From: an uncultured Propionibacteriaceae bacterium
Lineage (GTDB): Bacteria; Actinomycetota; Actinomycetes; Propionibacteriales; Propionibacteriaceae
Length of the DNA: 64,000 bases
Assembly (NCBI GenBank): GCA_938012815.1
Contig: CALLVV010000076.1
Span: 1 to 64,000, forward strand
Reading direction: 5' to 3'
Positions within the stretch are counted from its first letter, which is position 1; the number at the start of each line of letters is the position of its first letter. Below are positions 27,458 to 37,171 of the stretch, piece after piece. Below the pieces are notes generated by a model, which did no database searches, was not told the DNA's origin, and worked only from the letters and a program-made list of their open reading frames with translations. The translations under genes were made by a program, and so were the position numbers.

Positions 27458-27568
27458 CCCCGCCCTCCTATCGTGATTTGGCAAGATCACCAGAGACCAT
27501 TCAATGCACGCAGTGGCCCGAGGACATCAGCCGGGGCATCACCAGGAGGTCGGACTCTATTTCCTGGC

Positions 27569-28831
27569 TCAGTGTAGTTCGGGGTCGAGCTCGGCAGCCA
27601 GCGGTGGGCTCTCCCCCGCGGTCATCGGTTCCAGGGGAGCCGCCCAGGAACCTGCTTCGCCGGAGGAGACGACGGCTCCGAACAGCGGCTGGCCGGAGCT
27701 GACCGTGACCCGCTGTCCCTGCTCGGTGGTCGCGGGGAGTGTGTGCACAACGGTCTGTCCGGCGCCCACCGTGACCGTGGCCTCCTCCTCGGCTCCCCCG
27801 GCCCCGGTGGCCGTGACCGTGGCCTGCACGTCGGCCGTCCCCGGGTTCGTCAGCTGCAGCACGCCACCGGGTGAGGTGAAGGTACCCAAGGGCGTCCCCG
27901 CGTCGACAGGCGCCACCTGGGCGGAGTCTCCCAGGGTGAACGCCATGCCGGCCATCACGGGGGCGTCGGAATTGACCTGAATGGCCGATGCCTCACCGAG
28001 CAGGGCGTTTTCCAGTGACACCGACACGCTCGCGTGCGGCGGGATGCTGATGTTCCCGCCCCCCTGGGGCTGGTAGGCGGGTGTGGTTCCGTAGGCCGTC
28101 AGGTTGGCGGTGATCCGCGTCTCGCTGGGGTTGGCGAGCACGACGACGGAGCTGGTCGCCCCGGCCGGGATTCCGGGCAGGAGGTGGGATGTGCTCAGCT
28201 GCGAGGGCCCGGCCGCCGTCCCGCTGTTCTGGGTCTGGGTGATGGCCATCACCGCGGCACGGCCTCGGCTGGCCTGGAAGGACACCCCCACCGGGGTTGC
28301 CTTCTCGGTCAGGACGGACAGGGCGATGGTGCGTTCCTGATAGGCGGCGAGCGTGATTCCCCGGGCCCCAAGGGCCTGGATCTCTCCCTCCGCACCGTAC
28401 AGGGTCAGGTCGATCGCCGCTTCGGATGCGTCCGGGTTGACGATCTTGAGCTGCGTGTCCGCCGTGGCCGGGAGCGCAATCACGCCCTGGGAGACAGGCT
28501 TGACGCACTGGGTGAGGGTCCGCACGGCACCGGATCCGGAGATTGCCCCACCCACCGGCCCCTCCGTGCCTTCAGCGACCACGGAGGTTTCCTGTCCCGT
28601 GAGCACCGTGCGTTTCGTCTCGGTGGCGGAGCCGCCCAGCGGGGTAACCGTCGTGGCGTTGTCCACCACCACCGTCGCGCCGGAGGCCGCGGGCACGCAC
28701 ACCACCTTCGTGGAGCGAACCGCCTCGACCGTAGTGGCCCTGGGCAGTTCGGCCGGTGTCAGGGCGGTTATCCCGACGACCACGCCGGTCAGAACCGCAA
28801 AACCCAGTAGCGTCTCGAGCACACGTCGCAT
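27569..28831 (-). CDS. DUF5719 family secreted/membrane-anchored protein
   Basis: A 420-residue protein with one N-terminal hydrophobic helix (LLGFAVLTGVVVGITAL) acting as a signal anchor, then an extracytoplasmic region of repeated beta-rich units such as LKIVNPDASEAAIDLTLYG and LQLTNPGTADVQATV. DUF5719 is found beside a large glycosyltransferase and whiB2 in Actinobacteria; its function is unknown, and an envelope role is inferred. It starts 2 bases after the glycosyltransferase stop, so it is the last gene of that operon. Confidence 0.82.
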   Translation of the reverse strand: MRRVLETLLGFAVLTGVVVGITALTPAELPRATTVEAVRSTKVVCVPAASGATVVVDNATTVTPLGGSATETKRTVLTGQETSVVAEGTEGPVGGAISGSGAVRTLTQCVKPVSQGVIALPATADTQLKIVNPDASEAAIDLTLYGAEGEIQALGARGITLAAYQERTIALSVLTEKATPVGVSFQASRGRAAVMAITQTQNSGTAAGPSQLSTSHLLPGIPAGATSSVVVLANPSETRITANLTAYGTTPAYQPQGGGNISIPPHASVSVSLENALLGEASAIQVNSDAPVMAGMAFTLGDSAQVAPVDAGTPLGTFTSPGGVLQLTNPGTADVQATVTATGAGGAEEEATVTVGAGQTVVHTLPATTEQGQRVTVSSGQPLFGAVVSSGEAGSWAAPLEPMTAGESPPLAAELDPELH

Positions 28832-28833
28832 CT

Positions 28834-31821
28834 TCAGTCCTCCAGTCCGCGCCGGGCCCCCGAGGAGCCTCCGATCGTGGGGGCCGCCAGGCCGATAATC
28901 AACACGACCACACCGGCCTGCAGGCCGAACATCCACCATGCCGGGGCCATGCCCCAGGTCACCCTTCCTGCGAGCCCCGCGGGAACGACGAAGGTCGCCT
29001 TCCCACTCTCGGAGAGTTGCGCGAGTTCCTGTCCATCGATGCGGACCCGCCACCGGTCATCCGGGGGTTCGGCGAGCACCAGGCGACGTTCGGTCTCGGC
29101 GGCCGTGACGGTCCCGTCCAGGATGGCTTTGCTGCCGTTTTCGTCGACGATGTGCACACGGGAGGGAAGCTCCACCACCGTCCAGATGACGGTGTCTCCG
29201 TCCACTGGGGAACGCGTCAGGCCTGCCGCGTTCCCGACGGCCGCCAGTTGTTCGGTGCTGAATCCTTTCATCCACACGTGACTGACACCGAGGTCCTGAA
29301 GGCGGTCAGCCAGGTTCTCTGGCGCGTCACCACCACCGAGCAGCTGCACGAGAATTGCAAAGTCGTCGTGGAAGGCCCCCACCGGGTTGCGTTCGGCCGT
29401 GCCCCAGCTGGGCTGGGAGGAATCGACCACGTTCCATCTCAGTCCCCCGTCGGGCTTGGTCTCGATCATCAGGACCCGGGTCTGACGCTCCGAGACCACC
29501 ACACCACGGGCGAAACCGAGCTCGGAGGGGTGGTTGGAGACGGGACCTGCAAAACCGATCACGGCCCAGACACCGACCGCCAGCAGCGAGACCGCGGAAA
29601 GACAGGCGAGCAGGACGCGCAGATCCGCTCCGGCCTTCTCTCCCCGGAGCCTCATGGCGACAACCGGGGCGAGCAGGCCTGCCACCGTGAGCAGGGCCCA
29701 GCCCGAGAGCAGGGCCCGCGCTTCGCCGCCACTCACCGGCAAGGCGATTCGGGAGAGCACCACCCCCGCGATGAGCGGAAGCCCGATCCCGGTGATCGAG
29801 AGCAGACGGATTCGTGTGCTTCGGATCGTGCAGATGGCGTAGTACGCCACCAGTCCCAGAACTGCGAAGAAAACTATGTTCGCCCAGAGCGGCAGCCCAG
29901 AGGGCAGTATCCGGCCGAACAGGGTGGCCAGCGAGGCCGGCGGCCACGCGGGCCAGGCCAGCGGGTCGGGCCCGGTGAGAAGACGGCTCGGGTGGGTCAT
30001 CAACGACGGGATCCACGGGACCAGGAAAGCGGTTGGGAGAACGAGCACGATCAACACGGGCAACCAGACGAAGCGGTCTCGGATCACCCAGATAATCCCC
30101 CCGATCACCGCCAGGACCAGGAGCACAGGCCATACCGCGGCTCCGACCAGCAGCCACGCAGCGGCGCTGGCGGGCGCCCGGAGTCGTTCGGCCCCGACGC
30201 TGTCGTCAATGGCAATCCGGTGAATGGAGGAGGCGAGTTGTGGCAGGACGATGGCGAGCACCATGCCCGCCGTGTCGCCTGCAGTCACCAGGCCGAGCAG
30301 GATCACCGCCCCGGCCCAGGTCCCGGCAGTGATCGCCGATGTGGTGCGGGGCACCTCGAAACGGCGCAGGAAAGCATGCGCTGACAGGCCCGCCAGTAGG
30401 GGCGACAGCCCCAGGGCCAGGAAGATCAGCAACTGTGGGCTGCCGAATGACAGGGTGGACAGCAGAGCCCCGACCAGGAGCCAGGGTGCATCGGAGCCCG
30501 CAAGACCGGTGGTCGGGCTCAGCGCAGCCTCCCACGCCTTACCGATGCCGTCGGGAGCCGGAAGCAGACCACCACCGAAAACGTCCCCGAGCCCGAACAG
30601 GTTCCGCAGCGCCACACCCCCTGCCACGAGCAGCAGCAACGTCAGGATCGCCAGGGGAGCCAGGAACCGGCGTTGCGAGGGCCCGCCGGCGAAATCGTCC
30701 CCGGTCATCTCGTCAATGCTGAACCCGGATTCCTGGTTCGTGAAGTCCCGGTACCGGTCGGCAAGGTCCGCTCCCAGCCGGTCCAGCGCATTGCGCACGG
30801 ACCAGTAACGTCTGGGCAGCAGGCGGGAGACATCCACGTTGCCCACCGAGCGAGCCGCCAGGCTCTTCACCTGGTTGCGGGTGGATGTGAACCTGCGGAT
30901 GGCCCGTAGCTCGGCGCCCGCGAGTCGGGGGGACTTGGCCAGAAGGAACCCGATGGCCCGGAACCAGCTTCCGATCACCAGCCGGGCGGTCGAGACCGGT
31001 TTCGTGCCGCGAGCGGCCGCCACCCGGAGAGCGGCGAGACGATCGATCTCGTGTGATTCCCGGGCGAAAGCACTGCGTCGTTCCCCCGTCCTGCCGGACT
31101 GGCGATGCGTCAGGGCCGCTTCCGGCCAGGTGACCACCTTGTGTCCGGCCTCGTTGGCGCGCCACCCGAAATCCACCCCGTCACGGTGCAACGGCAGCTC
31201 CGGGGCCAGGCCACCGAGCTGACGCCAGACGTCGCCGCGGATCAGCATTCCTGCGGTCGATCCGCCCAACACCGGTTCCGAGACTTCCTGTCCTTGATCG
31301 ATGTCCCCGTTGTCGACAATGGCCACACGTCTTCCCGTCGGGGTGATCGACTGCCCGATCTCGGCGAGTGTCTCGGGATAGTTGCGACGGCGCGGCTGAA
31401 GCAATTTCGGGTACAGGACTGCTGCCCCCGTCCTGGTCGCGCCCCGCAACAGCTGGCCCAGTGTATCGGGCCGGGGAACCGAATCATCGTGCAACAGCCA
31501 GATCCATGGCGCGTCAGGTGGCAGTGCGGCAGCAACCGCCTCTCCGAAACCGAGGTTTTTCCCACCGTCCAGCACGCCGCTTATGACTCCCGTCGCGCGG
31601 GCCTGCTCCAGCAGTTGTCGCGATGAATCTGTTGATCCGTTGTCCACCGCGACAAGCATCGCCGGCCGGGGATTCAACGCCGCCAGAGCCCTCAGCTGGC
31701 GTGGTAACCACTCCTCCGCGTTGTGCACCACCATCACCGCGGCCACCATGCGGGAATCTATCGTCTCGAGTGGCTCGGGCTCCGGCTCTTCGTCGATCCA
31801 GGCCCAGAGGTCGTCTGTCAT
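28834..31821 (-). CDS. Large membrane glycosyltransferase (GT2 domain plus multi-helix membrane domain)
   Basis: A 995-residue fusion. Residues about 25-270 are a GT2 domain: VAAVMVVHNAEEWLPRQL, the nucleotide-binding VAVDNGSTDSSRQLL, KNLGFGEAVA and the acidic WLLHDDSVPRPD. Beyond about residue 380 lie roughly 12 hydrophobic helices with a C-terminal extracytoplasmic part. This architecture suits transfer of sugar to a lipid or wall acceptor, possibly an arabinan- or mannan-like glycan; the substrate is unknown. The start at 31821 is the first ATG consistent with the domain. Confidence 0.85.
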   Translation of the reverse strand: MTDDLWAWIDEEPEPEPLETIDSRMVAAVMVVHNAEEWLPRQLRALAALNPRPAMLVAVDNGSTDSSRQLLEQARATGVISGVLDGGKNLGFGEAVAAALPPDAPWIWLLHDDSVPRPDTLGQLLRGATRTGAAVLYPKLLQPRRRNYPETLAEIGQSITPTGRRVAIVDNGDIDQGQEVSEPVLGGSTAGMLIRGDVWRQLGGLAPELPLHRDGVDFGWRANEAGHKVVTWPEAALTHRQSGRTGERRSAFARESHEIDRLAALRVAAARGTKPVSTARLVIGSWFRAIGFLLAKSPRLAGAELRAIRRFTSTRNQVKSLAARSVGNVDVSRLLPRRYWSVRNALDRLGADLADRYRDFTNQESGFSIDEMTGDDFAGGPSQRRFLAPLAILTLLLLVAGGVALRNLFGLGDVFGGGLLPAPDGIGKAWEAALSPTTGLAGSDAPWLLVGALLSTLSFGSPQLLIFLALGLSPLLAGLSAHAFLRRFEVPRTTSAITAGTWAGAVILLGLVTAGDTAGMVLAIVLPQLASSIHRIAIDDSVGAERLRAPASAAAWLLVGAAVWPVLLVLAVIGGIIWVIRDRFVWLPVLIVLVLPTAFLVPWIPSLMTHPSRLLTGPDPLAWPAWPPASLATLFGRILPSGLPLWANIVFFAVLGLVAYYAICTIRSTRIRLLSITGIGLPLIAGVVLSRIALPVSGGEARALLSGWALLTVAGLLAPVVAMRLRGEKAGADLRVLLACLSAVSLLAVGVWAVIGFAGPVSNHPSELGFARGVVVSERQTRVLMIETKPDGGLRWNVVDSSQPSWGTAERNPVGAFHDDFAILVQLLGGGDAPENLADRLQDLGVSHVWMKGFSTEQLAAVGNAAGLTRSPVDGDTVIWTVVELPSRVHIVDENGSKAILDGTVTAAETERRLVLAEPPDDRWRVRIDGQELAQLSESGKATFVVPAGLAGRVTWGMAPAWWMFGLQAGVVVLIIGLAAPTIGGSSGARRGLED

Positions 31822-31930
31822 CGCCTGACTCGTCAAGCCGGTTCCTCCTGTCAGCAGGCCCCCGATACCCGGGGGAACACACAACCCTGACGATAGCCCA
31901 CCCGGCGACTTGACGAGTCAGGCAGCTGGT

Positions 31931-32188
31931 TCAAATGGCCTGGCGCTTCAACTTCCGGCGCTCGCGTTCCGAAAGTCCACCCCAAATCCCGAATCGTTCA
32001 TCATTGGCCAACGCGTACTCCAGGCACTCGGCGCGCACTGTGCAGCTTGAGCACACACGCTTCGCCTCACGAGTTGACCCCCCCTTCTCCGGGAAAAATG
32101 CCTCTGGATCCGTCTGTGCACACAATGCATGCTGGTGCCAGGCGAATTCATCCTCGGCGTTCACCCCCAACGTCCAGATGTCGTCCAT
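31931..32188 (-). CDS. whiB2: WhiB-family transcriptional regulator (WhiB2-like)
   Basis: An 85-residue iron-sulfur regulator. The four cluster cysteines are C23, C46, C49 and C55 in the C-x22-C-x2-C-x5-C pattern, followed by the GIWGGLSERERRKLKR turn and basic tail that binds DNA with the sigma factor. By position next to manB/manC/DUF3499 it corresponds to WhiB2/WhmD, a septation regulator; that ortholog call is inference. The start is fixed by a GAGAGGGGG site a few bases upstream. Confidence 0.9.
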   Translation of the reverse strand: MDDIWTLGVNAEDEFAWHQHALCAQTDPEAFFPEKGGSTREAKRVCSSCTVRAECLEYALANDERFGIWGGLSERERRKLKRQAI

Positions 32189-32617
32189 TTTGCCCCCTCT
32201 CTGGCCCAAATTACACACGTGCGGTTCCTTCGCGTCAAGCCCGTCCGGCGAGTCGGTTTGCACCGGGGCCGGGCGGACAAATCCAGCTCGTTTCCCCAAC
32301 CGTTCGCCACCCCGGGAGGACAGGACCCCAAGGAGAATCCGCCCGCCCGTTCTTACCGTCAGGACCGCTGCCGACCGTTTCGCCAAGCTGTCCCCCCGCT
32401 TCGATGGGCATCACCACCGAGGAGCCGAAAATCCCCAGCAGCTGATTAAGTTGAAGGTTGAAGGTATGGCCTAATCCTACTCGTGCCAGAAGAACGAACA
32501 ATCCGGATCCGAGGCCCCCACTGTCCTCCGTTTGGCCAAGTCCTCGCGTCCCGCGTTCCTTGGGGCCGGTTGTGTCCGATTCTTCCCCAAGCCCCCAGAC
32601 GTACCGCTGCCGTACCG
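32189..32617. other. Long leader/intergenic region upstream of whiB
   Basis: These 429 bases have no convincing gene. They hold the whiB ribosome site and presumably its promoter, and the 3' end of the manC transcript. The GC content drops in patches near 32200 and 32440-32460. Open frames here show no domain or codon bias. Long upstream regions are usual for whiB genes. Confidence 0.55.
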
Positions 32618-33697
32618 TCAGGCGTATTCGGAACCGAAACGATCGCTTACCAGCTCCACCAGCTCACGTACCCTCCCAGCATCCGACAGAGGGGCAACGA
32701 GGGTCGCTGAGGCGGTGTGCACGACAAGCGTGTCCCGGAGTCCCAAGGCGGCCACAACATGCCCTTCACCAGCGGTGTTGATGATCACGCAGCCCGAGGA
32801 GTCCAAGCTCATGTTGCGTCCGTCAACCCGGTTTCCGTGCTCATCCAGCAAGAACTGCTCAGCGAGGTTCCGGTAGCTGCCGACATCTGCCCAGGAAACG
32901 TCCAGCGCGACCGCAAGCACCTCTGCGCTCCCCTTGCCGGAGGAAACCGGCTGCATGACCGCATAGTCGACGGAGGTCTTCAGGAGGGTGGGGAACAGCT
33001 CATCCAGCAGCTCATTATGAGCAGCGATTCTGCGCACTTTCTTGGCCGTGTCCGGCACCAGCCCCTCCAACTGGTCCAGTAACGTCTTCACGCGCCACAC
33101 GAACATCCCCGCATTCCACCAGTACTCCCCCGACGTCACGTAGTACTCGGCCAGCCGGAGGTCCGGCTTTTCCTTGAACTCCGAGACCCGCCAGGCATCC
33201 AACTTCTCGTCAACGCGCCCGTCCCGGTGCAGGTAGCCGAATCCCGTGTGGGGTTCGGTCGGGACAACTCCCATCGTCACGAGTGCCCGGGGCCGGGTCT
33301 CCGCCACTTCGAAGGCGCGTTCCAAGGTGGTGCGGAATCCTTCGACCGGGGTGATGATGTGATCAGCACTGAGCATTGCGACGACGGCCTCCGGGTCGCG
33401 TCGTTCGAGGACCGCAGCAGACCATGCCACGGCACTCAGTGAATCACGGCCGACGGGTTCCCCAAGCAAGTTCTCCCCCGGTAGCTCGGGAAGCTGTCTG
33501 GCAACGACATCCACATAGGCACGGGATGTGCACACGAGAATCCGGTCGTCCGGGATCATGCCCACCACCCGCTCGTAGGCGAGCCGCAACAGGCTCCGCC
33601 CGTCGAAAAGCTCCAGAAGCTGCTTGGGCGTTCCTTGTCTCGAAAGGGGCCACAACCTCGTGCCCGAGCCGCCCGCCATTATCACCACGTAGCGCAT
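32618..33697 (-). CDS. manC: Mannose-1-phosphate guanylyltransferase
   Basis: A 359-residue nucleotidyltransferase making GDP-mannose from mannose-1-phosphate and GTP. The N-terminal signature VVIMAGGSGTRLWPLSRQGTPKQLL is complete; VAMLSADHIITP and FGYLHRDG follow, and the catalytic FKEKPD is near residue 175. The protein lacks the C-terminal isomerase domain of bifunctional ManC. With ManB (24548-25918) it forms the GDP-mannose route needed for wall mannans. Confidence 0.94.
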   Translation of the reverse strand: MRYVVIMAGGSGTRLWPLSRQGTPKQLLELFDGRSLLRLAYERVVGMIPDDRILVCTSRAYVDVVARQLPELPGENLLGEPVGRDSLSAVAWSAAVLERRDPEAVVAMLSADHIITPVEGFRTTLERAFEVAETRPRALVTMGVVPTEPHTGFGYLHRDGRVDEKLDAWRVSEFKEKPDLRLAEYYVTSGEYWWNAGMFVWRVKTLLDQLEGLVPDTAKKVRRIAAHNELLDELFPTLLKTSVDYAVMQPVSSGKGSAEVLAVALDVSWADVGSYRNLAEQFLLDEHGNRVDGRNMSLDSSGCVIINTAGEGHVVAALGLRDTLVVHTASATLVAPLSDAGRVRELVELVSDRFGSEYA

Positions 33698-33703
33698 GCC
33701 AAG

Positions 33704-33709
33704 ACTCTA
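33704..33709 (-). promoter_or_regulatory. -10 box of manC (leaderless)
   Basis: TAGAGT lies 6 bases before the ATG at 33697. Confidence 0.5.
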
Positions 33710-33793
33710 GTGGAGCAGGGTATCGTCCGCCGGGCACGAAGGAAATCCGGATGGTTCCAAGGAGGCGAGCGGCGCGACTCCCTCAACAGGACC

Positions 33794-33799
33794 TAGCAT
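33794..33799 (+). promoter_or_regulatory. -10 box of the TIGR03089 gene (leaderless)
   Basis: TAGCAT lies 6 bases before the ATG at 33806. Confidence 0.5.
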
Positions 33800-33805
33800 C
33801 GGGCC

Positions 33806-34486
33806 ATGTTCACCGAGAAACTTCGCAGACGCTCCGGGGCCGCGCCGCTGTTCACCCATTACGACGAAACCGCTGGTTCGCGGGTGGAGTTGTCCGGGAC
33901 GACCTTCTCCAACTGGGTGGACAAGACCGTGAACATGTTGGAGGCACTCGGCGTGGAAAACGGGGAACCTGTTCATCTGGACCTGGTGAACACCGCCCCA
34001 GGGCACTGGGTCACTGCGGTGTGGGTGGCCGCGATCTGGCAACGTGGTTGCCCCGTGGCGGAACGGAATGGCGGCGAGGCGGTACTCGCGGTGGTCGGTC
34101 CGGCGAGCGAGATCAGGGGTCCCGTCACCGTGATGTGTTCGCTGCACCCCCTCGGGCTGGGCCTCCCGGATCTTCCTGCGGACTGCACGGACTACGCGGA
34201 GGTGCTGGCGGAACCGGACACACACTGGGAGGAACCCGTTTCCCCGGACACTCCAGCATGGCTGCCGGACATCACCCATGCGGGGCTGGAGCGCTTCCCG
34301 GGATCGGATCGGCGGCTCCTGTTCACGGATCCACCCCCAGGCTGGGAGAGCGTACGGATGTTGCTGGTCTCCCCGGTTCTGGGGGGCGGCTCGACGGTCG
34401 TGGTGACAGGCGCCCTGCCCGAGCGCGTCTCCCGGATCGCCGCCGAGGAGAAGGCCCTCCTCACCCGCGTCGAGGAAGCCCCCTGA
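33806..34486 (+). CDS. TIGR03089 family protein
   Basis: A 226-residue protein related to the N-terminal part of AMP-binding acyl-CoA synthetases but too short to hold the catalytic C-terminus. It shows LFTHYDETAGSRVELSGTTFSNWVDKTVN and VWVAAIWQRGCPV. The family is actinobacterial and sits beside LCP and mannose genes; its function is unknown. It overlaps the convergent glycosyltransferase gene by 26 bases at the 3' ends. Confidence 0.85.
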   Translation: MFTEKLRRRSGAAPLFTHYDETAGSRVELSGTTFSNWVDKTVNMLEALGVENGEPVHLDLVNTAPGHWVTAVWVAAIWQRGCPVAERNGGEAVLAVVGPASEIRGPVTVMCSLHPLGLGLPDLPADCTDYAEVLAEPDTHWEEPVSPDTPAWLPDITHAGLERFPGSDRRLLFTDPPPGWESVRMLLVSPVLGGGSTVVVTGALPERVSRIAAEEKALLTRVEEAP

Positions 34487-35447
34487 GGAACCCGGTTCCC
34501 CAGGCCAGGTGCATGGTTGCCAGCACCATGGGCAACCGGAGCCGCGCCGCCGCCGGCACGTCGCGCATGGTCAGGGTCGCGAAGACGAGGAAACCCAGGT
34601 ACAGCATCGGGAAGACGAGCACGGCGGCCAACCAGGGGCGCCGCAGCCACACCCCGGTCATTCCGGCTCCCAACCCGACGCCCGTGCCCAGGACGGCAGC
34701 GGGCGGGGCGAGGTAGCGACGGTTCGCGGTGTCAGGATGTCGCCTGATGACTTCCCGCCGCCACCGTCCCGTCAGGTGGAACTGCCTCGCCAGGGCCCGC
34801 AGGCTGGAACGGGGGCGGTAGACGACCCTCAGCTCGGGAGTGAACCACACCACGTGGCCGGCGCGACGAAGCCGGTAGTTGAGCTCCCAGTCCTGGGCGC
34901 GGTGCAGGGATTCATCGAAACCACCGACCTCCTCCAGGACATCGCGGCGGAAAACACCCAGGAAGACGGTGTCCGCGGGCCCGGCGGGCGTGGTGGCCAG
35001 ATGGAACCCGCCACCACCAAGACCCAGACGCGAATTGTAGGCTGCCGCGACGGCCTGCTCGAAGGGTGAGGATCCCTGGGCATCCATCAGGCCACCGACA
35101 TTCGCGGCCCCCGTTGACCGAAGGGTTTCCACCGCGGTTGCGATGTAGCCGGGACACAGCTCAGCGTGACCGTCGACACGGACGATGATCCCGTGGCTGG
35201 CCGCGTCGATGGCCCGGTTGAGACCGGCCGGGGTGAAGCCCGTCGGGTTGTCCACCACGACGATACGGTCATCGGCCGCCGCCAAGGAGCCGGCGATCTC
35301 CCGGGTGCGATCGCTGCTCGGCCCCACCGCGAGCACCACCTCCAGTTCGCCCCCATATCCCTGAGCCAGCACCCGCCCCACGGCGGCCTCCAGGTGCGGC
35401 TCCTCGTTGCGGACGGGCATGACGACACTGACGGGTTCGGGAATCAC
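34461..35447 (-). CDS. Family 2 glycosyltransferase
   Basis: A 328-residue enzyme. The GT2 domain starts VSVVMPVRNEEPHLEAAVGRV, with DNPTGFTPAGLNRAI and the metal-binding IIVRVDGHAEL near residue 100, then a WELNYRLRRAG motif. Two C-terminal hydrophobic helices anchor it to the membrane. It probably adds sugar to a lipid-linked precursor; the substrate is unknown. The GTG start at 35447 lies 4 bases after the LCP stop, so the two are co-transcribed. Confidence 0.88.
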   Translation of the reverse strand: MIPEPVSVVMPVRNEEPHLEAAVGRVLAQGYGGELEVVLAVGPSSDRTREIAGSLAAADDRIVVVDNPTGFTPAGLNRAIDAASHGIIVRVDGHAELCPGYIATAVETLRSTGAANVGGLMDAQGSSPFEQAVAAAYNSRLGLGGGGFHLATTPAGPADTVFLGVFRRDVLEEVGGFDESLHRAQDWELNYRLRRAGHVVWFTPELRVVYRPRSSLRALARQFHLTGRWRREVIRRHPDTANRRYLAPPAAVLGTGVGLGAGMTGVWLRRPWLAAVLVFPMLYLGFLVFATLTMRDVPAAARLRLPMVLATMHLAWGTGFLRGLPRRG

Positions 35448-35451
35448 GCGA

Positions 35452-36894
35452 TCAACTTACCCGGCAAACAGGTGTCCCGGAACTTGACGTCGGGCTCGGT
35501 GATGAGCTGGTTCCGCTGCTGGTCCCGGCACCTGCGGAGGAAGTTCTCCCCGTAGGGGCCGGGGATGCGCTGGTCGGGGAAGGAATGCTGCTGCTCGTGG
35601 GGGTGGCGGATGCCTCGTTGGCCTCCGACGCCTCGATGGTCTCGGCCACGGTTCTGCGGATCAGGCTGAAGTCCGGGGAGGACGTGCGGATCAAGGGCGG
35701 GGCGAAGTTGACGGATTCGATCGGCAGGGCCTTACCCCTGATCGCCAGCCCCACCAGCTCCGGCAGTTGATCTGTTCCGACGTCGGTACGCACTATGTCG
35801 CTGCCTGCCTCGGCGAGGTCGACGAACCTGGCCGCGACGGTCCCCGGGTCGAGCTGTTTGGCCATGGCGGCCATCACGCATTTCTGCCGCGCCATGCGCT
35901 CATAGTCGTCGGAATCGGCCCGGGAGCGGGCGAACCACAGCGCGTGATAGCCGTCGAGGTGGACGTCTGTCCCCGCCTCGATCCAGCCGTAGACCTCCGA
36001 CCCGACCCCTCCGACCGGCACCCGTTTCCCGATGTCTAGGTTGATCCCACCCATGGCGTCGACGAGTTTCTGGAACCCGGCGAGGTCCACCATGGCGTAG
36101 TAGTTGAGTTCCAGTCCCAAAGTCTCCGAGACCGCCTCTTTCATGGCGGTCAGGCCAGCCTCCCTGCCCGGGTAGAGGTCGGCGTGTTCCTGCCCCAGGG
36201 CGTAGACGCCGTTCAGCATGCACTCCTCCCCGCACCGGAAACCGTCGGGATAGAGCTTCGCCAGCGGTGACGATGACGGGAAGGGGACACCGACGAGGTT
36301 CCGGGGCAGCCCGAACACGACCGTGCGTCCCGATTCCGCGTCGATGGAGGCGACATTGATCGAGTCGGGTCGAAGCCCCTCCCGGTCGGCTGCTGCATCC
36401 ACGCCGAGCAGCAGGATGTTGTAGCGGCCCCGCTTGGCCTGAGTGTCACCACCGCCCGTGAAGACGTCGGAGACATACCCGGCGGCGGTGAAGGCGCTGG
36501 CGAGCAGATTGGTGCCCAGACCGGCAGCCACGGCCAGAGTGACACAGGCCCCGGTCAGGATCAGGCGGGCACGACGTTTCAGGTCCGGAGGCCTCGACAG
36601 GCGCCAAGCATCGAACAACAATCCCAGCCAGCCCAGGAACACCAGCCACACCAGGATCCTCATGACCACGGTGACCATTCCGTTGAGCAGGAACCCGACG
36701 GTCGGTCCCCGCCAGAACAACAATCCCAGCCCGGTGAGCAGCGCGAACGCGACGAGCGCGACCCAGATCCGCAGAGCCACCCGCCCCACCCCACGGTTTC
36801 CCGCCACGTACTGGGCGGCTCCGGGTAAGAAGACCGTCAGCAGGATGAGCCCGATGGCGCGTCTGTTCCGTACGGCGGCATCGGGGGCGGTCAT
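35452..36894 (-). CDS. LytR-CpsA-Psr (LCP) family protein with extra membrane helices
   Basis: A 480-residue LCP protein likely to attach glycopolymers to peptidoglycan outside the membrane. Four N-terminal hydrophobic helices (residues about 14-145), more than the usual one, come before the LCP domain. That domain shows NILLLGVDAAADREGLRPDSI, VFGLPRNLVGVPFP and GYHALWFARSRADSDDYERMARQ with its catalytic Arg cluster. The C-terminal 60 residues are Ser/Pro/Thr-rich. The start at 36894 has GGAG five bases upstream. Confidence 0.92.
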   Translation of the reverse strand: MTAPDAAVRNRRAIGLILLTVFLPGAAQYVAGNRGVGRVALRIWVALVAFALLTGLGLLFWRGPTVGFLLNGMVTVVMRILVWLVFLGWLGLLFDAWRLSRPPDLKRRARLILTGACVTLAVAAGLGTNLLASAFTAAGYVSDVFTGGGDTQAKRGRYNILLLGVDAAADREGLRPDSINVASIDAESGRTVVFGLPRNLVGVPFPSSSPLAKLYPDGFRCGEECMLNGVYALGQEHADLYPGREAGLTAMKEAVSETLGLELNYYAMVDLAGFQKLVDAMGGINLDIGKRVPVGGVGSEVYGWIEAGTDVHLDGYHALWFARSRADSDDYERMARQKCVMAAMAKQLDPGTVAARFVDLAEAGSDIVRTDVGTDQLPELVGLAIRGKALPIESVNFAPPLIRTSSPDFSLIRRTVAETIEASEANEASATPTSSSIPSPTSASPAPTGRTSSAGAGTSSGTSSSPSPTSSSGTPVCRVS

Positions 36895-37171
36895 GGCGGC
36901 TCCATGGGCAGGTGACAGGGACTTCAGTGGCACCACGGGCGGATGAGGCCGTCGCAGCAACCACCACGGCCACGAACCGGTGGGGTGAACGACGAGGATT
37001 GCACCAGATCGCGCGCCCGGCGGGAATTACGCGGCCGGTGTGCCTCGGACATTCGCGCCATGGGCGCCCCCGTCCGTGGGACCTTTTACAAGAGTGAACC
37101 GCTGGTGGCCGCCTCACTGGCAGGCACGCCGCCGAACTGGTCAATCCACCCGAAGGGTAACCTTGCAAACC
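36895..37171. other. Divergent promoter region between two LCP genes
   Basis: This 277-base region separates two divergent LCP genes. It contains the TAACCT box of the rightward gene at 37158-37163. No supported gene or structural RNA is seen in it. Confidence 0.5.
37158..37163 (+). promoter_or_regulatory. -10 box of the second LCP gene (leaderless)
   Basis: TAACCT lies 8 bases before the ATG at 37172. Confidence 0.45.
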
